A stretch of DNA of 64,000 nt from Coffea arabica (Eukaryota > Streptophyta > Magnoliopsida > Gentianales > Rubiaceae). Under the pieces are notes generated by a model. It was not told the origin of the DNA. It saw nothing but the letters and a program-made list of their open reading frames with translations, and searched no databases. The translations under genes and the position numbers were made by a program. Shown piece by piece: positions 1 to 10,410 of this stretch. Numbering within the stretch: position 1 is the stretch's first letter; each line of letters opens with the position of its first letter. The stretch lies in contig NC_092329.1 in assembly GCF_036785885.1 (NCBI RefSeq), positions 8,556,001-8,620,000 of the forward strand, given 5' to 3'.

Positions 1-1006
1 AAGAATGGTGTACAGTTTCTTATTTTACTATGTCCAGAAGGGGAAGATCTGTTGCTTTTCTTTCAATTTCCGCTCAGAATATCTTCTAGTTGATCTATTC
101 TGTTGTCTGATTATGTACTCTGGAATGGCATGCAAAGTGGTTTTACAAGGTTTGTGCTGGGAATGGGCTGTCAAAGTTATGTGGGTACTATTGGAAATAA
201 TTGTGTGAAGTTTTATTGTCGTGGTTCTTACACAATTAGTTTCTATAGTGAATTCTGTAATCTTAAAATTGTGTATAGATGAGTATATTAAACGTGCGTC
301 TCTACAGTACACACACTACACCTAATTTGCAAGTCAAAGGGAGAAAATAATATCTGGACAGTTGAATAGAGCGTATCTGTGTTATAGAGTAAGCATCAAG
401 TTTGTTATGTTCACTTTGTTTTTTGTCTGCACACTATGAAAATAAGTTGTATGTTTGCAATGAGTTGTAGAATGGTTATTTTGAGCCTCAAAAGTCCTCT
501 TCACTGAATAGCCTTAACGTACTCGTGTTGTTTTAGCTTCAGTGTCACATATATTATTCAATTTAAATGCTTTTTGTGGAAGGAGATAGCAACATGCACA
601 GAGTACCCCATTTTAATTTCTTTTTTGTGAATATCAGCATTGCGCATGTTCAGTGCATGAACTTCCTACCTCAGCTTTGTTCCTCTTAATACCTATACGA
701 ACTTGCAAGACCAGTGTGATTTTGTCCATGTGTCTAGTAGATTTCTGCTGAGGCAATGCTGCTCTGTGCTCATAAAGACTATAAACGTCTAGCCAACCTT
801 CTTGCTAAGTGAATTAGGGAGCATCAAAAGTTAAAAAGTAAAAACAGATTCAGTGAGGCTTATTAGATGCAAGTTGCTAGAAACTTTCATGTTGATAGCA
901 TCCATTATATCATATGTGTGCTTCATTGCATTCGTTGTGTTGTATGTTAACTGTATGTTAACCAAGCCCCCCCCCCCTTTCCTCTCTCTCTCTCTCTTGC
1001 ATGCAG
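1..1006 (+). other. Probable last intron of the eIF4A-III-like gene
   Basis: No stretch here reads as helicase coding sequence (no HRIGR motif or neighbouring residues in any frame). The stretch runs directly into the 3' splice site at 1006. It is AT-rich and T-rich with only short chance ORFs. I read it as intron sequence; the 5' splice site lies outside the window or was not recognised. Confidence 0.55.
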
Positions 1007-1120
1007 GGTGTTGCAATAAATTTCGTTAAGAGTGATGACATCAAGATTTTAAGAGATATTGAGCAGTACTACAGTACCCAAATTGATGAAATGCCAATGA
1101 ATGTGGCCGATCTCATTTAA
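1007..1120 (+). CDS. Last exon of an eIF4A-III-like DEAD-box RNA helicase (exon junction complex)
   Basis: A polypyrimidine tract (poly-C then CT repeats) and AG at 1005-1006 form a 3' splice site. The exon then reads 37 codons to TAA at 1118-1120. The peptide begins GVAINFV, contains [16 protein letters not shown] and ends NVADLI, which is the C-terminal end of the second RecA-like domain of eIF4A-III (plant RH2 type). In this family the protein is the ATP-dependent RNA clamp of the exon junction complex, acting in the nucleus and cytoplasm on spliced mRNA. The MPMNVADLI ending separates it from the translation factors eIF4A-1/2. Only the last exon lies in the window; the rest of the gene is to the left. 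No frame damage is seen. Identification rests on a 37-residue tail, so the exact paralogue is uncertain. Confidence 0.85.
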   Translation, partial: GVAINFVKSDDIKILRDIEQYYSTQIDEMPMNVADLI

Positions 1121-2219
1121 TTAGTAGATAAGACATTTTAGGGACTTCTCAACTTTCATCTGCCTGTATGATTGATTTCGTACTCGTGAATTGGATTGTC
1201 GTTCACTTCGTTTGTGGTGGCAAGAGAAAGCGGCTGACTGTTAAATGGAATATGTGTTCGCTTATTGAAGAGGACTGTCTCATGCTGAATTGGATGTGAA
1301 GAGTTGCTCCGCAAGATGAGAGGTTGTTCATTTTATTATGATATGCTGATTGATATGTATTGTTGGGGTGGATGGCAAAAGTAGTGCTGTTGACTGTGTC
1401 TTGTTATCGTATATCTTTTGAACCTAAAAAGCTGGGCGCCAAGTGTAGTACTAACAGTAATGTTGACAGGTGACTGTTTAGTGTGCTGGTCCGGCCAACT
1501 TTTTTGTTATGTATGGATCTTCGTGTAATCTCTTGGTTGCCAACTGCAACAGAACGTTGAGATGGCTTATTTTTCTCTACTGCACAATCTTTTGAAACTT
1601 GGTGGGGAGGATGCCCTTTCATTAGAAATCAGACTAAGCTTGGGGCATGGCACTTTGAATTTGGGGTATATGATATTCTAGCTGGCGACTCAACGATCCA
1701 GGAGAGGTTTCATGATGTTATTTGGTCTGCTAAACTTAGTGGTCAATGTGGTTTACGGGGTTTTTCGGTTAGCAATTTTATTCAAGGCAGCACGTTTTGC
1801 ATCTTCTGCAATATTGGCTCCTAACCCCTCGAGTACTTGAACCTTAACAGGGCATTAGTTTTTGTGACGCACTAAGTGTGCTTGAGTAAAAGACTGGAGC
1901 AAGTAACTAATCTTGGTTGTAATGGGAAGAAAGAAGGGGAAGTGAAATACTACAGACTTAAGCAGAAGAAAGGTGTTTGTGAAAGGTATTTGTGCGTAAG
2001 TTTAGAAATTTGTTGATGCCGAAAGCATAGTTTTCGCTTAATTTTATGGATGGTGGAGATATATTTAAACTAATGAATTGTTCCATAAACAATTTAAACT
2101 TATAATTGTCTACTTTTACGGAGTAGGAATAACATTAGAATTAAAGTCAAGGCATTAAAATAAAATCAAAGGAAGCTTTAAAGAAAAGGAAAGAAAGAAA
2201 GAAATCACGAAATTTTTTA
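1121..2219. other. 3' UTR of the helicase gene and AT-rich spacer
   Basis: No coding region is supported. The first few hundred bases after the TAA at 1120 are probably 3' UTR, but no single polyadenylation site can be fixed. From about 1,900 the sequence turns AT-rich and purine-rich up to the inverted-repeat element at 2220. Confidence 0.5.
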
Positions 2220-3252
2220 GGGTTATTATCACTATACTCCCTTAAAGTATATTACTATTATCAATTTATCTTCTAATGTTATTTTTTAGTCATTTCATCC
2301 CATAAGTAATTTAATTTGGCATGTTAATAATTTTTTGACAAAAAATACCCTTTTATTTTATAGTATTACTATATTATTATTATCACTTTATTCCTTTAAA
2401 TTATAGTGATATAATTGCTTTACTCTTTAACATTATTTTCTAGATATTTTACCCTATCATTAATATATCTAAAAAGCATGTTCAAAATTTTTTAAATATA
2501 TTTACCTTTTTTATATATAATTTAAAATAAAAATTTTGGAATAATTATTCTTCCTTTTTTTTCACTCTAAGATTCCAAAAACATAAAAATAAAAGAGTTT
2601 TTTCAAATTTCTTTTTTCACACTTTTTAATACTACGAAAAGAAAAGGAGATAGGATAGAGGGAGACAGAAAATTAGATTTTGCAAAGAAAGAAAATAAGG
2701 AAGAATCTAATATAATTGTATTACTTTAATGTCCTCGAGATTAGGATTATAATTGGGTAGTAAACCGATAAGTAAAGTAATTTTAAAACGATAAAAATAT
2801 TGAATTCTTTCTTATTTGTATTAAAAAAAAAAGAATTGAACTCTCTCTCTCTCTCCTTTCCCTATTTTTCTATTTTTTCAATATTAATAAGATTGCCAAG
2901 AAGAAAGAAATTAATGTTTTGACTTTTTTTTCTTGACATTAAAAAGGAGAAGAGTCGCTCTAAATTTCTTATTATTTTTATTATATAAAAAAGATGGTAC
3001 TGTATTCTAAAGTTTTTTAACTTGCTACATTGGTTTAATATTGGAATAAATTGCCTAAAAAATAACTTTAGGGGGCAAATTGATAATCCTAAATAGATAA
3101 TAATTTTAAAGGTTAAACATGTCTTATCACTTGGATTAATAAACTCTGTTAAGTTTAACCGTTAGTCTTGAGGATAAAATGGCTGAAAAATAATGTTAAG
3201 GAGGAAATTGATAGTGATATCAAACGTTAAGAGAGTAAAGTGATAATAACCC
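2220..3252. mobile_element. MULE-like non-autonomous inverted-repeat element, 1.03 kb
   Basis: The left end begins GGGTTATTATCACT and the right end, reverse-complemented, begins with the same bases. The similarity continues for about 75 bp, through the stretch ending ATTTTTTAGTCATTT. A second degenerate copy of the left terminal repeat lies just inside, from about 2371. The flanks are T-rich, so a 9-bp target duplication cannot be proved. There is no ORF. The terminal GGG...CCC resembles the MULE-type elements at 39760 and 42566, but the family is inferred. Confidence 0.65.
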
Positions 3253-4138
3253 TTTTTTTTTTTATTCAAATAGGGAAATTCTTGTACAGATTTGGTTTAC
3301 AAACCTGGTCACAGATCCTATGGTCAAGAAGCAGTCCGCTTTGGGTTTCGACCTTCAAAAATTTTAGTTTATCTCACATTCCTTAACTTCAGTCAAGAAT
3401 ATTACTATTTTTTTTAAAAAAAAAAAGTAAAAAAGATGGTGTAATTACTTTGAAAGTTACTATCTTCCATTTCCATTTACAAAGAGAGAACGCTATTTGA
3501 ATTATGGATTCATGACATTACTCTCTTCTATTTACAGAGAGTGATATTTGATTGCTTGATTTACCATGGGAATGAGAGAACGTTAAGGAGAGAGTTTCAA
3601 AGGTTGAAGCCAATGATAGAGGATGAGAGATTGAAGTTAGATTGAGTGGGTAAAGTTAACATCTATCTCTCTAAATCTAGATTTTCATTCAATAATTGCG
3701 TGATTGGGTTTCAACTACATACCTGATGAGAGACACGCATTGGTTTCAGTAGAGGTCATTCATAAATAAAGTTTACTCCCAAGCAAAACTCACTTGTAAG
3801 GTCCCAAAGTAACTCACGCGGGAGGAAGGGTGAATTAGGTTGATTAAAAATCTAAGTGATGACAAATTTTCATCCAATTTTTACTAACCAAATTAATCTA
3901 AGTAATGACGTACTCAAGCGGAGAGAAAGCAATAAAAATGAAGCAATTAAAACCACGCAATTGGGAAACTTCAGAGAAGGCAATAAAATAAAAGGAAAGG
4001 GTTTTACAACTCTCAAGCTAATCCTCTATGATGTTACAATTGAATGCTTACTATACAATGAAGATCACAATACTAATTTCCAACCTCACATGAATGCAAG
4101 AGTACAAAGAAAAGAGTATTTTCTATCAAATCACTCAA
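3253..4138. other. AT-rich spacer, probably old repeat remnants
   Basis: Nothing codes convincingly. The longest ORF (3856-4173, +) has no recognisable domain and runs into the SINE poly-T. The sequence around 3820-4140 and 4374-4560 looks continuous once the SINE is removed and may be an old retroelement remnant, but I could not assign a family. Confidence 0.4.
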
Positions 4139-4152
4139 GGAGGCTTGTATTC

Positions 4153-4359
4153 TTCTTTTTTTTTTTTTTCTGACGGAGTGGGTGTCCGGGTCAAGTCCTT
4201 AAAGGCGGCCCAACTAATCCCACTTCGACCCGGTCCAGCGCCCCAACCAGACCTAGCACGTTAGATGCACGGAGAAGCCGATGTTGCTGCGGAGATTCGA
4301 TCCCGGGACATGAGGACCCGAGGAAGAGGCGCCAACCACCAGCCCATTCACGTGGGGGC
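4153..4359 (-). mobile_element. tRNA-derived SINE with perfect 14-bp target-site duplication
   Basis: A GC-rich block of about 190 bp ends in a T-run on the + strand at about 4156-4170, the A-tail of a minus-strand SINE. It is flanked by ggaggcttgtattc at 4139-4152 and again at 4360-4373. Read on the minus strand there is a box-B-like GGGATCGAATCTC and, upstream of it, a box-A-like GGGCTGGTGGTTGG, the internal RNA polymerase III promoter expected for a tRNA-derived SINE. SINEs of this kind code for no protein and depend on LINE machinery. The short chance ORF across it (4191-4397, minus) is not a gene. Confidence 0.85.
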
Positions 4360-4373
4360 GGAGGCTTGTATTC

Positions 4374-5250
4374 ATTGTAGGCAAAAGTTTTGAACAAGTT
4401 CAGACGTCAAGTCTTTTATAGGTGCTGAAAATTGGTGAGACAAATTCATGCATTAAATGCAGGAAAAACTAACCGTAGGGAGATTCGGACATCCGAAGTA
4501 CTTCAAACGTCCGATCATGTTGGTGTGTGTCTGAAGCTTGTGTCCAACAGCGAGCGACTTTGTTTTTCATCTTTTCTTTTCCCAAAAGTTTGAGTAACTG
4601 TTCTAACATGATTCTAATTTAAAAAGCATTAGTCCAAATCATCATTTGTCTTGTTAATCATCAAAGTCTTCAACCTCCCCATTTTTTATGATGATAAACA
4701 AAATGATAATTTTTGAGATCATGCATAATTTAAACAAGTTCCCCTGACTTAGTGGCATATGTAATAGCAGCAAAATGTAATTTAAACATATTCCCTCTTA
4801 GATAAAGCATTAAAATAAAGTTATTAACAAGGAATCATCATTATTAGTCTCCTCCTTTTGTCATCAATAAAAAATAATCGAAATACTGAATTTTTGGGTA
4901 GAATTTCCCCAATAAAAGTACTATTTCCTCTTGCCAACAATCTAAAACAATACCTAAAATAGTCACACATATTAAACAAGTAAAGAGGAGTCCAGCAAGA
5001 ACCATAAAAACATACTGTTGCTGTAAGCAAACACAAGATCAATTATCCATCAACATCAGATATCCAACAAACACAATATCAAATATCCGTCAACACATAT
5101 AAATCCAATTGTCACCACACAATGGATTTAGGACAAACACAATATTTTGAATTCATCATGTCAAAATCAATTCTGATCCTTTCTATAGATTCTCTCTCTT
5201 CTCCCCTCTGGCGATCATTCTCTCTCTCATAGGGTATTCTTTGTTCGTCC
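4374..5250. other. AT-rich spacer
   Basis: No gene, RNA or terminal repeat is recognised. There is a CT-rich stretch at about 5190-5230 just before the decayed DUF4283 ORF. Confidence 0.4.
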
Positions 5251-5702
5251 ATGGCTGTCCTCCTGTCTTTCAGGGGGCAACCTCATCCTCGTGATTTTCA
5301 TGGTATTAAGCCTTTTGCATCAATTTTAATAAAGTCATCATCCTCCAATGATTCTGTGGTTTTCACCTCTTCATGTTGGCTTTAACATTGAAAGGGGAGC
5401 CCGCCTTCATAATCTCTAGACATGAAATGCAGTTGGTGGCTGAGCCTTTCAAGAATGCTCTTGCAGGCAAGTTTCTGATGGGGAGACCGCCTAGGGAGGT
5501 TTTCAAAAAGTTTGTTGTTTCACTTGGGCTTCCTGGTGCTAAATAGGTGCTTATCAGACCAATTTTAGAAGAAGATTTTACATGTCTATGGTTTCGACAC
5601 ACCTGGTATGTACAAAATAAACCAATGGCAGTCTCTAAGTGGACAATTGATTTTTCTCTGAATTGGGAATCTTCTCTTACTCTGTTTGGATTTCTTTCCT
5701 AG
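5251..5702 (+). pseudogene. Decayed DUF4283 (LINE ORF1/gag-type) gene fragment
   Basis: An ATG at 5251 opens a frame of about 44 codons, then the frame shifts before 5391. From 5391 the reading continues with GEPAFIISRHEM, FKNALAGKFLMGRPP, an internal TAG after LPGAK, and then EEDFTCLWFRHTWYV and KWTIDFSLNWESS, ending at TAG 5700-5702. The order (GEPA, LAGKF, GRPP, LIRP, W..R..WY, KW..DF) matches the plant DUF4283 domain found in LINE ORF1 proteins and related gag-like genes, which bind nucleic acid. The frame change and internal stop make it a pseudogene. No zinc knuckle follows. It is on the opposite strand from the LINE at 24-39 kb and is a separate copy. Confidence 0.75.
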
Positions 5703-6191
5703 ATTTGCTTATTCATTTTTATTTTTTTTTTGGTGAGGAATGCTTTTGTGCTCTTGGAAGCTTAATTGGTTGGACCCTTCAAACTGATGAGGCGACAACA
5801 AAGCTTTCTCGTCTTTTTCTTGCAGAAATTATGGTTATTGCAACCCATTTTTTGAAAAAAAAAAGATGTTACAAAAAAATGGATTTTTAGTTTCAAAATA
5901 ATCTAAAGGAAAAAGGGCCTAAAATTAGATTAAAAAAATGACATTTGTAGGTGTAGGTTTTAGAAAAATAAAAGTAAAAATAAAAATAAAAATAAAACAA
6001 AACACTTTTTTAAATAGCTCTAGGTCTTTGAAAATGAGAGAAAAAGATTCGAAAGTCATAGTTGAAAAAAGGAAAGGTAAATATTCAATCGACCTGAGGC
6101 ACTCTTTCAACCTAGTTAAAATTAGTTGTGAGATTTAGTCAAAATTTTCCTAATCTAACCTTTAAACTTATCACATTTTGGAGGCTTCGAT
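5703..6191. other. AT-rich spacer upstream of the kelch-like ORF
   Basis: Only low-complexity ORFs from A/T-rich repeats are seen (about 5938-6138). No upstream exon for the ORF at 6192 could be proved. Confidence 0.4.
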
Positions 6192-6857
6192 ATGGATGAA
6201 AACCTTAACCTAGAAGGGGGATATTGGGAGGGGAAAATGTGCCGTCCATTCTCCCACGTAGTTATTGATAAAAAGCTGTGCGTTTCAACTCGATATGCCT
6301 CCTTTGCTTGCGACACCAGGAGTGGCAAATGGGAGACTTGTGAGTTGTTTGTTGGTTTCAAGGTCGACCGCCTTAGCATTCCTTGGGAAGAAAATGAATT
6401 TTGCAGGCGCCTTGAATCAGATAGGCCTTATGCCATGGACGATATCAAGTGTGGTCCTCCATTTGCATTCCATCAAAAGGCCGTTGTTTATGATGGGGCT
6501 ATCCTGATCTGCAATCTACCTGAAGAAACCGCTCATCCATCGGTTGCCTACCAGTTGGGGGCCAATGGGAAAGTCCTAAGAATGCAGAGCTTAATAACTG
6601 TGGAATGGTGTATGTGTGATTATTTAGTTGATTTAGGAGGAGGTTTCTTTTGTTACATGTACCATACTGCAATGTGGCGGGAGGACAAGTCGGACCTGAC
6701 CCTTGTGACATTCAAGGTTTCAAGAATAGTAGGTGGAGCTGTCGAGGCCGATGGTCACCGTGATGCCAAGTTCTTGACATGTAAAGTGATCAACAAATTT
6801 ACTAAGAAGATTAAATCGCTAGGGACTTGCTATCCTACCTATTCCTTCGTACTTTAA
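6192..6857 (+). CDS. Single-exon kelch-like (F-box/kelch type) protein, possibly a partial copy
   Basis: An open frame of 221 codons without introns. The protein has the spacing of beta-propeller blades: a hydrophobic strand, a charged turn and a W or Y every 45-55 residues. Segments such as KWETCELF, AVVYDGAILICN and DYLVDLGGGFFCYMYH resemble plant kelch or F-box-associated propellers. No N-terminal F-box helix pair is seen, so it may be a kelch-only protein or a 3' fragment of a longer F-box/kelch gene. Plant members of that class are substrate adaptors of SCF ubiquitin ligases. The first ATG (6192) is the only supported start. The coding sequence is more GC-rich than its AT-rich surroundings. 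Function is inferred from fold-like features only. Confidence 0.5.
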   Translation: MDENLNLEGGYWEGKMCRPFSHVVIDKKLCVSTRYASFACDTRSGKWETCELFVGFKVDRLSIPWEENEFCRRLESDRPYAMDDIKCGPPFAFHQKAVVYDGAILICNLPEETAHPSVAYQLGANGKVLRMQSLITVEWCMCDYLVDLGGGFFCYMYHTAMWREDKSDLTLVTFKVSRIVGGAVEADGHRDAKFLTCKVINKFTKKIKSLGTCYPTYSFVL

Positions 6858-8026
6858 TTTTAAGTCATGAGTAATAATGATTCGGTAGGTGCAGTGATTA
6901 ACAACGATGATATATATATACACAATTCGTAGTACCGTTTAAATGGCTGTAAGCCATTTTTAAGATCCTTAATTATCTGGTCTGATAATTGGTGATTTTT
7001 GTTGAGTTTCTCTTTTTGCTCTTGTTGCTTGGATTAGAGATGAATTTCGTCGCAAGGTGAGTTCTGCCAGCTATTTATTCTGCTTTAGTAGCAGTTGCAG
7101 AACCATGTTGGTTGAGTTCTTTATTCATCTTCAGCAAACTGTTAACGGACGCGTTCTTCTTGTGGGAATCAGCGGCTTATTCTGAGAGCCGAAGAAGTTT
7201 TTGTTGGGAATGTTTTTTGGTCTTTAAAATTTTTAATTATTCTTTTTTTTTTTTATTTCTTGGAAGGTCCTCCTTCAAAGTTTAAAGGGGCATTATTGTT
7301 GGATTTAATCCTTTGGTATTGAGGTTCTACTATATTCCTCTTTCTTGAGTGGGAGGGAAGCGGTGGCTGGTGGCCGTTATACTTATAATGCAGAACGAAA
7401 ATGTAAAGCTCGACTGTTCTACCTTCTCTCTTTTGCCTCCATTTTTTTTTTCACGCCACAAACCTGTAAACATTCAAGGTTCACACTTGCGTAGATTCAA
7501 TTTTCAAAAATCCAATGACTCAGAATTTTTGAAAATTGTATCTACCCAAGTTTTGACCAACATTCAGTAGTTTTTGGAGGCAGAACATTTAGTCAGTTTT
7601 TGAAGGCAGCTTGTACTATGGAGTGATTTTAGAATTAGGAGCATCCCTGCACAGGTGTGGAACTAGGATTTTGATTAAGGGGACAAACAGTCAAACATAT
7701 ATAATAGATAAAATTTAGATTATAAACTTGAATAATAATATTTGTTTGAATAATCACTAAGGTTGACTTTTCTTATGCTTGTCTTTGGTTTCTTTTATTT
7801 GTCTTTTTTTTTTTTGTTTATATAGTGTCTATTTGGTTACTACTTAGAGTTCTAATAATCACATTTAATAAAGAAATTACTATTTCATTAGGGGAGGGCC
7901 TAAATCCACCCCTTTCTATATTAAGTTCACACCCGTTGCATTTATTGGACAACAATGCCCTTATTTATTTAAGTTTTTTGACGATTCATATAGTTTCAAG
8001 AAACAAACATTAATAGATCACAAAGG
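6858..8026. other. 3' flank of the kelch-like ORF and spacer
   Basis: No gene is supported. A short GT-donor-like stretch at about 7035-7055 (CGCAAG|GTGAGTTC) could be part of a spliced 3' UTR. Poly-T runs occur at about 7243, 7440 and 7805. Confidence 0.35.
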
Positions 8027-8511
8027 TAGGGCTGTCAACGGGCCGGAATTCATTATTCCGGATCCGGACCCGAATTACTATGCCGGATCCGGATCCGACC
8101 CGTTTACCCGACGGGTCTTTTATTCTATGTTCCGGATCCGGATCCGGGTCTACCCGAACAAATTTATCAAAATTTATAATTTCTAATAAAAATGAGAAAA
8201 AAATATATTTGTAAACTAATTTCTAACTAATGCAAAGAAAAAATAAATAAGAAAAGAAATCAAAATTAACTTTATTAAAATACATCACCCTAATCAAATT
8301 ATATTGATAAATATATATTTTTTAAATTATTAATTCATTTATATCCGGATCCGGGTCTAATACGGGTCGGAATACTATATTCCGTATCCGACCCGTTTTT
8401 TATTTGACAAAACGGATCCGGATCCGGATCCGGGAAACGGAATTAAATCCCTACCCATACCCGCAATAATTTCACGGATCCGGGTCTAGACCCGACCCGT
8501 TGACAGGCCTA
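8027..8511. mobile_element. hAT-type MITE with GGATCCGG subterminal arrays, 8-bp TSD
   Basis: The ends are TAGGGCTGTCAACGGG (left) and its near-complement ending CCCGTTGACAGGCCTA (right). The flanking bases cacaaagg at 8019-8026 and 8512-8519 are identical, an 8-bp target duplication typical of hAT transposons. Both subterminal regions are packed with GGATCCGG/CCGGATCC units (about 8050-8150 and 8345-8490), while the middle is AT-rich. There is no ORF, so it must have moved with a transposase supplied elsewhere. It shares its TAGGGCTG terminus and architecture with the element at 40743. Confidence 0.9.
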
Positions 8512-8519
8512 CACAAAGG

Positions 8520-9400
8520 GAAAAAATACACACATCATAAATAAAAATGTTTCAAATATTTTATAATTGCTTAAGAATAAAATTTTCAATTTAAAATTAA
8601 TTTAACAATCTAGATTTTCAATTACGATTAAGCTTGTAAATACAAATTTTATTAATAAATTAAGCATGTAGCAATACCTAGATATGCATTTCAATTTCAC
8701 AAAATTAAAATCTAAACAGTTTTCGAAGTAGAATATTCAATGATAATGACTTCTTATGCTAATATCTGCCATTTTGATTATGTGTAAGTTTAAAAAAAAG
8801 TTCAATAATGCAAAGGTAGTAGGCTATGAAAGGAAAGAGAAAAAAATTAGAGCAAGTTCAAGAAACATAAATTTTGGAATGAAATAAATAAGGGAAGGAA
8901 TTTCAATGTAGAATTAACATAAAGATTAGGGTGTAGAATTTTTTTCTTTGGAAATATATTACTAACGATAATCTAAATACAGAAAAAGTTTTGTCTTAAC
9001 AAAAGCTAAGGACATGATCGTCTAATAAATGTATAGGGTGTGCATTTAGTCTGAAGAAGTGTAAATTTAGTTTCTCCTTTAGTTACTGTTTAAGGGTTAC
9101 ACTAACTAATCGTGTATACTAACATTGAGGTGATCTTGAACCCATATATAACTATAAGAAAACTAATAGTTGGATTGTTAGAGGACACTTTTGCAAAGAG
9201 AAATTAAAGTAAATTTTTTAATTGATATTTAAAGGTTATATGAAATATTAATTATATACTAAAATTAATTTTTTTATTAATTTTATATCGTATGCTAATA
9301 TAAGAGTTTGATTGCTGTATGACAATCTTGCAAAGAGAAATCAAAGAATTGCTTCTAAAAATTGCTTTGACTAAAAATTGCTTCTACTGTCACTATTGCA
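8520..9400. other. AT-rich spacer
   Basis: No coding region, RNA gene or terminal repeat recognised. A short motif (GCAAAGAGAAATYAAAG) occurs twice, near 9193 and 9330. Confidence 0.4.
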
Positions 9401-9749
9401 ATCTGCCAAATAACAGCTTTTACCTCTTTTCTTGATGGATGAGAAGACTGATGCAATTTCTCTGCACAATTTACACACCGACCATCTATTTTTTCTAGAT
9501 TTTGGAAATATCATCATCAAGGTCAGTGATAATAGTTCCTTTCTTCCGTTTTCCTTTGTTGCTTTGCTGCTGTTTCTTGCACTCTGGTTAGCTCAGCTCC
9601 TTGCTTTCTATTTTCTAAATTCAAACTGTTTCTTGTTGCTCTCTGCATAAAATTTACATTGTGCTGCTGCATTTTTCTGTGCCTTTTTTTTTTTACAAGG
9701 TTTATTTTGCTGATTGAACGTTATTTCTCTCCTCTCTCTCTGAAAGATA

Positions 9750-10120
9750 AATTGGATCTTCACCATCTTCATCTTCTTCATTTGAACAGGTGAGTTTTTT
9801 GGTCGGTAAGTATCTCGACTTTCTTTTCTACTGCAAGAAATAAGACAAAAAAAAAACAAGGAAGCCATGTGGAAACAAGAAGCAACAAGGAAAAAATGGG
9901 TCTTCGGCATCTTCATCAGAACATGTGATTTTTTTGCTCAGTAAGTATTTTTATTTTTATTTTTTTGTGAAATTTATCTTGATCGTCAGTTTTTTGCTTC
10001 GTAAGTATTGATACTTTTTTTGCCTGCAAGAAAATAGACAAAAAAAAAAAAAAAGCCACATGGAAAGAAGCAGACAAGTGAAAAACTGGATCTTCAGCAT
10101 CTTTATTTTGTAAAATTTAA
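9750..10120. repeat. Imperfect tandem repeats inside the Helitron
   Basis: A unit holding ATCTTC-rich sequence, then TTTTTTGGTCGGTAAGTAT, a CTGCAAGAAA motif, an A-run and an AAGCCATGTGGAAA motif occurs at about 9755-9920 and again at about 9985-10113, with a partial unit between. The repeated GTAAGTAT resembles a 5' splice site, so the units may be copies of an exon-intron junction. Confidence 0.6.
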
Positions 10121-10216
10121 AAAATCACATGTTCTACGCAAAAAAATCCAATCTCTTAAAATTTTTGAGTTTTTCGTTTATTTTTATTTTTATTGTTAGT
10201 CTTGTTTCCCTTGTTT

Positions 10217-10410
10217 AGATCCCATCAGAGAGATTAAGAAAGCAAATAAGGATGGATTTGGATATGGAGGCCTGTGTTGACAAGATCAAACAGGAATATC
10301 CGTTTATTTTTATGTATATTTGTTAGCGTTTTTCTTCCTTTATCGGATCATATGAGAGAGATTAAGAAAGCATATAAGGATGTGTTTGGATATGGAGGCT
10401 GTGCTATTCA
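10217..10410. repeat. Direct duplication of a 55-bp block
   Basis: The block starting GAGAGATTAAGAAAGCA and including GGATATGGAGGC occurs at about 10228-10270 and again at about 10355-10400, some 127 bp apart. The first copy has a short open frame; neither is recognised as a gene. Confidence 0.6.

Noticed and set aside
831-1016. Minus-strand ORF over the helicase splice site
   Set aside because: It lies across the CT-rich splice tract and last exon of the helicase on the other strand; low complexity and no domain.
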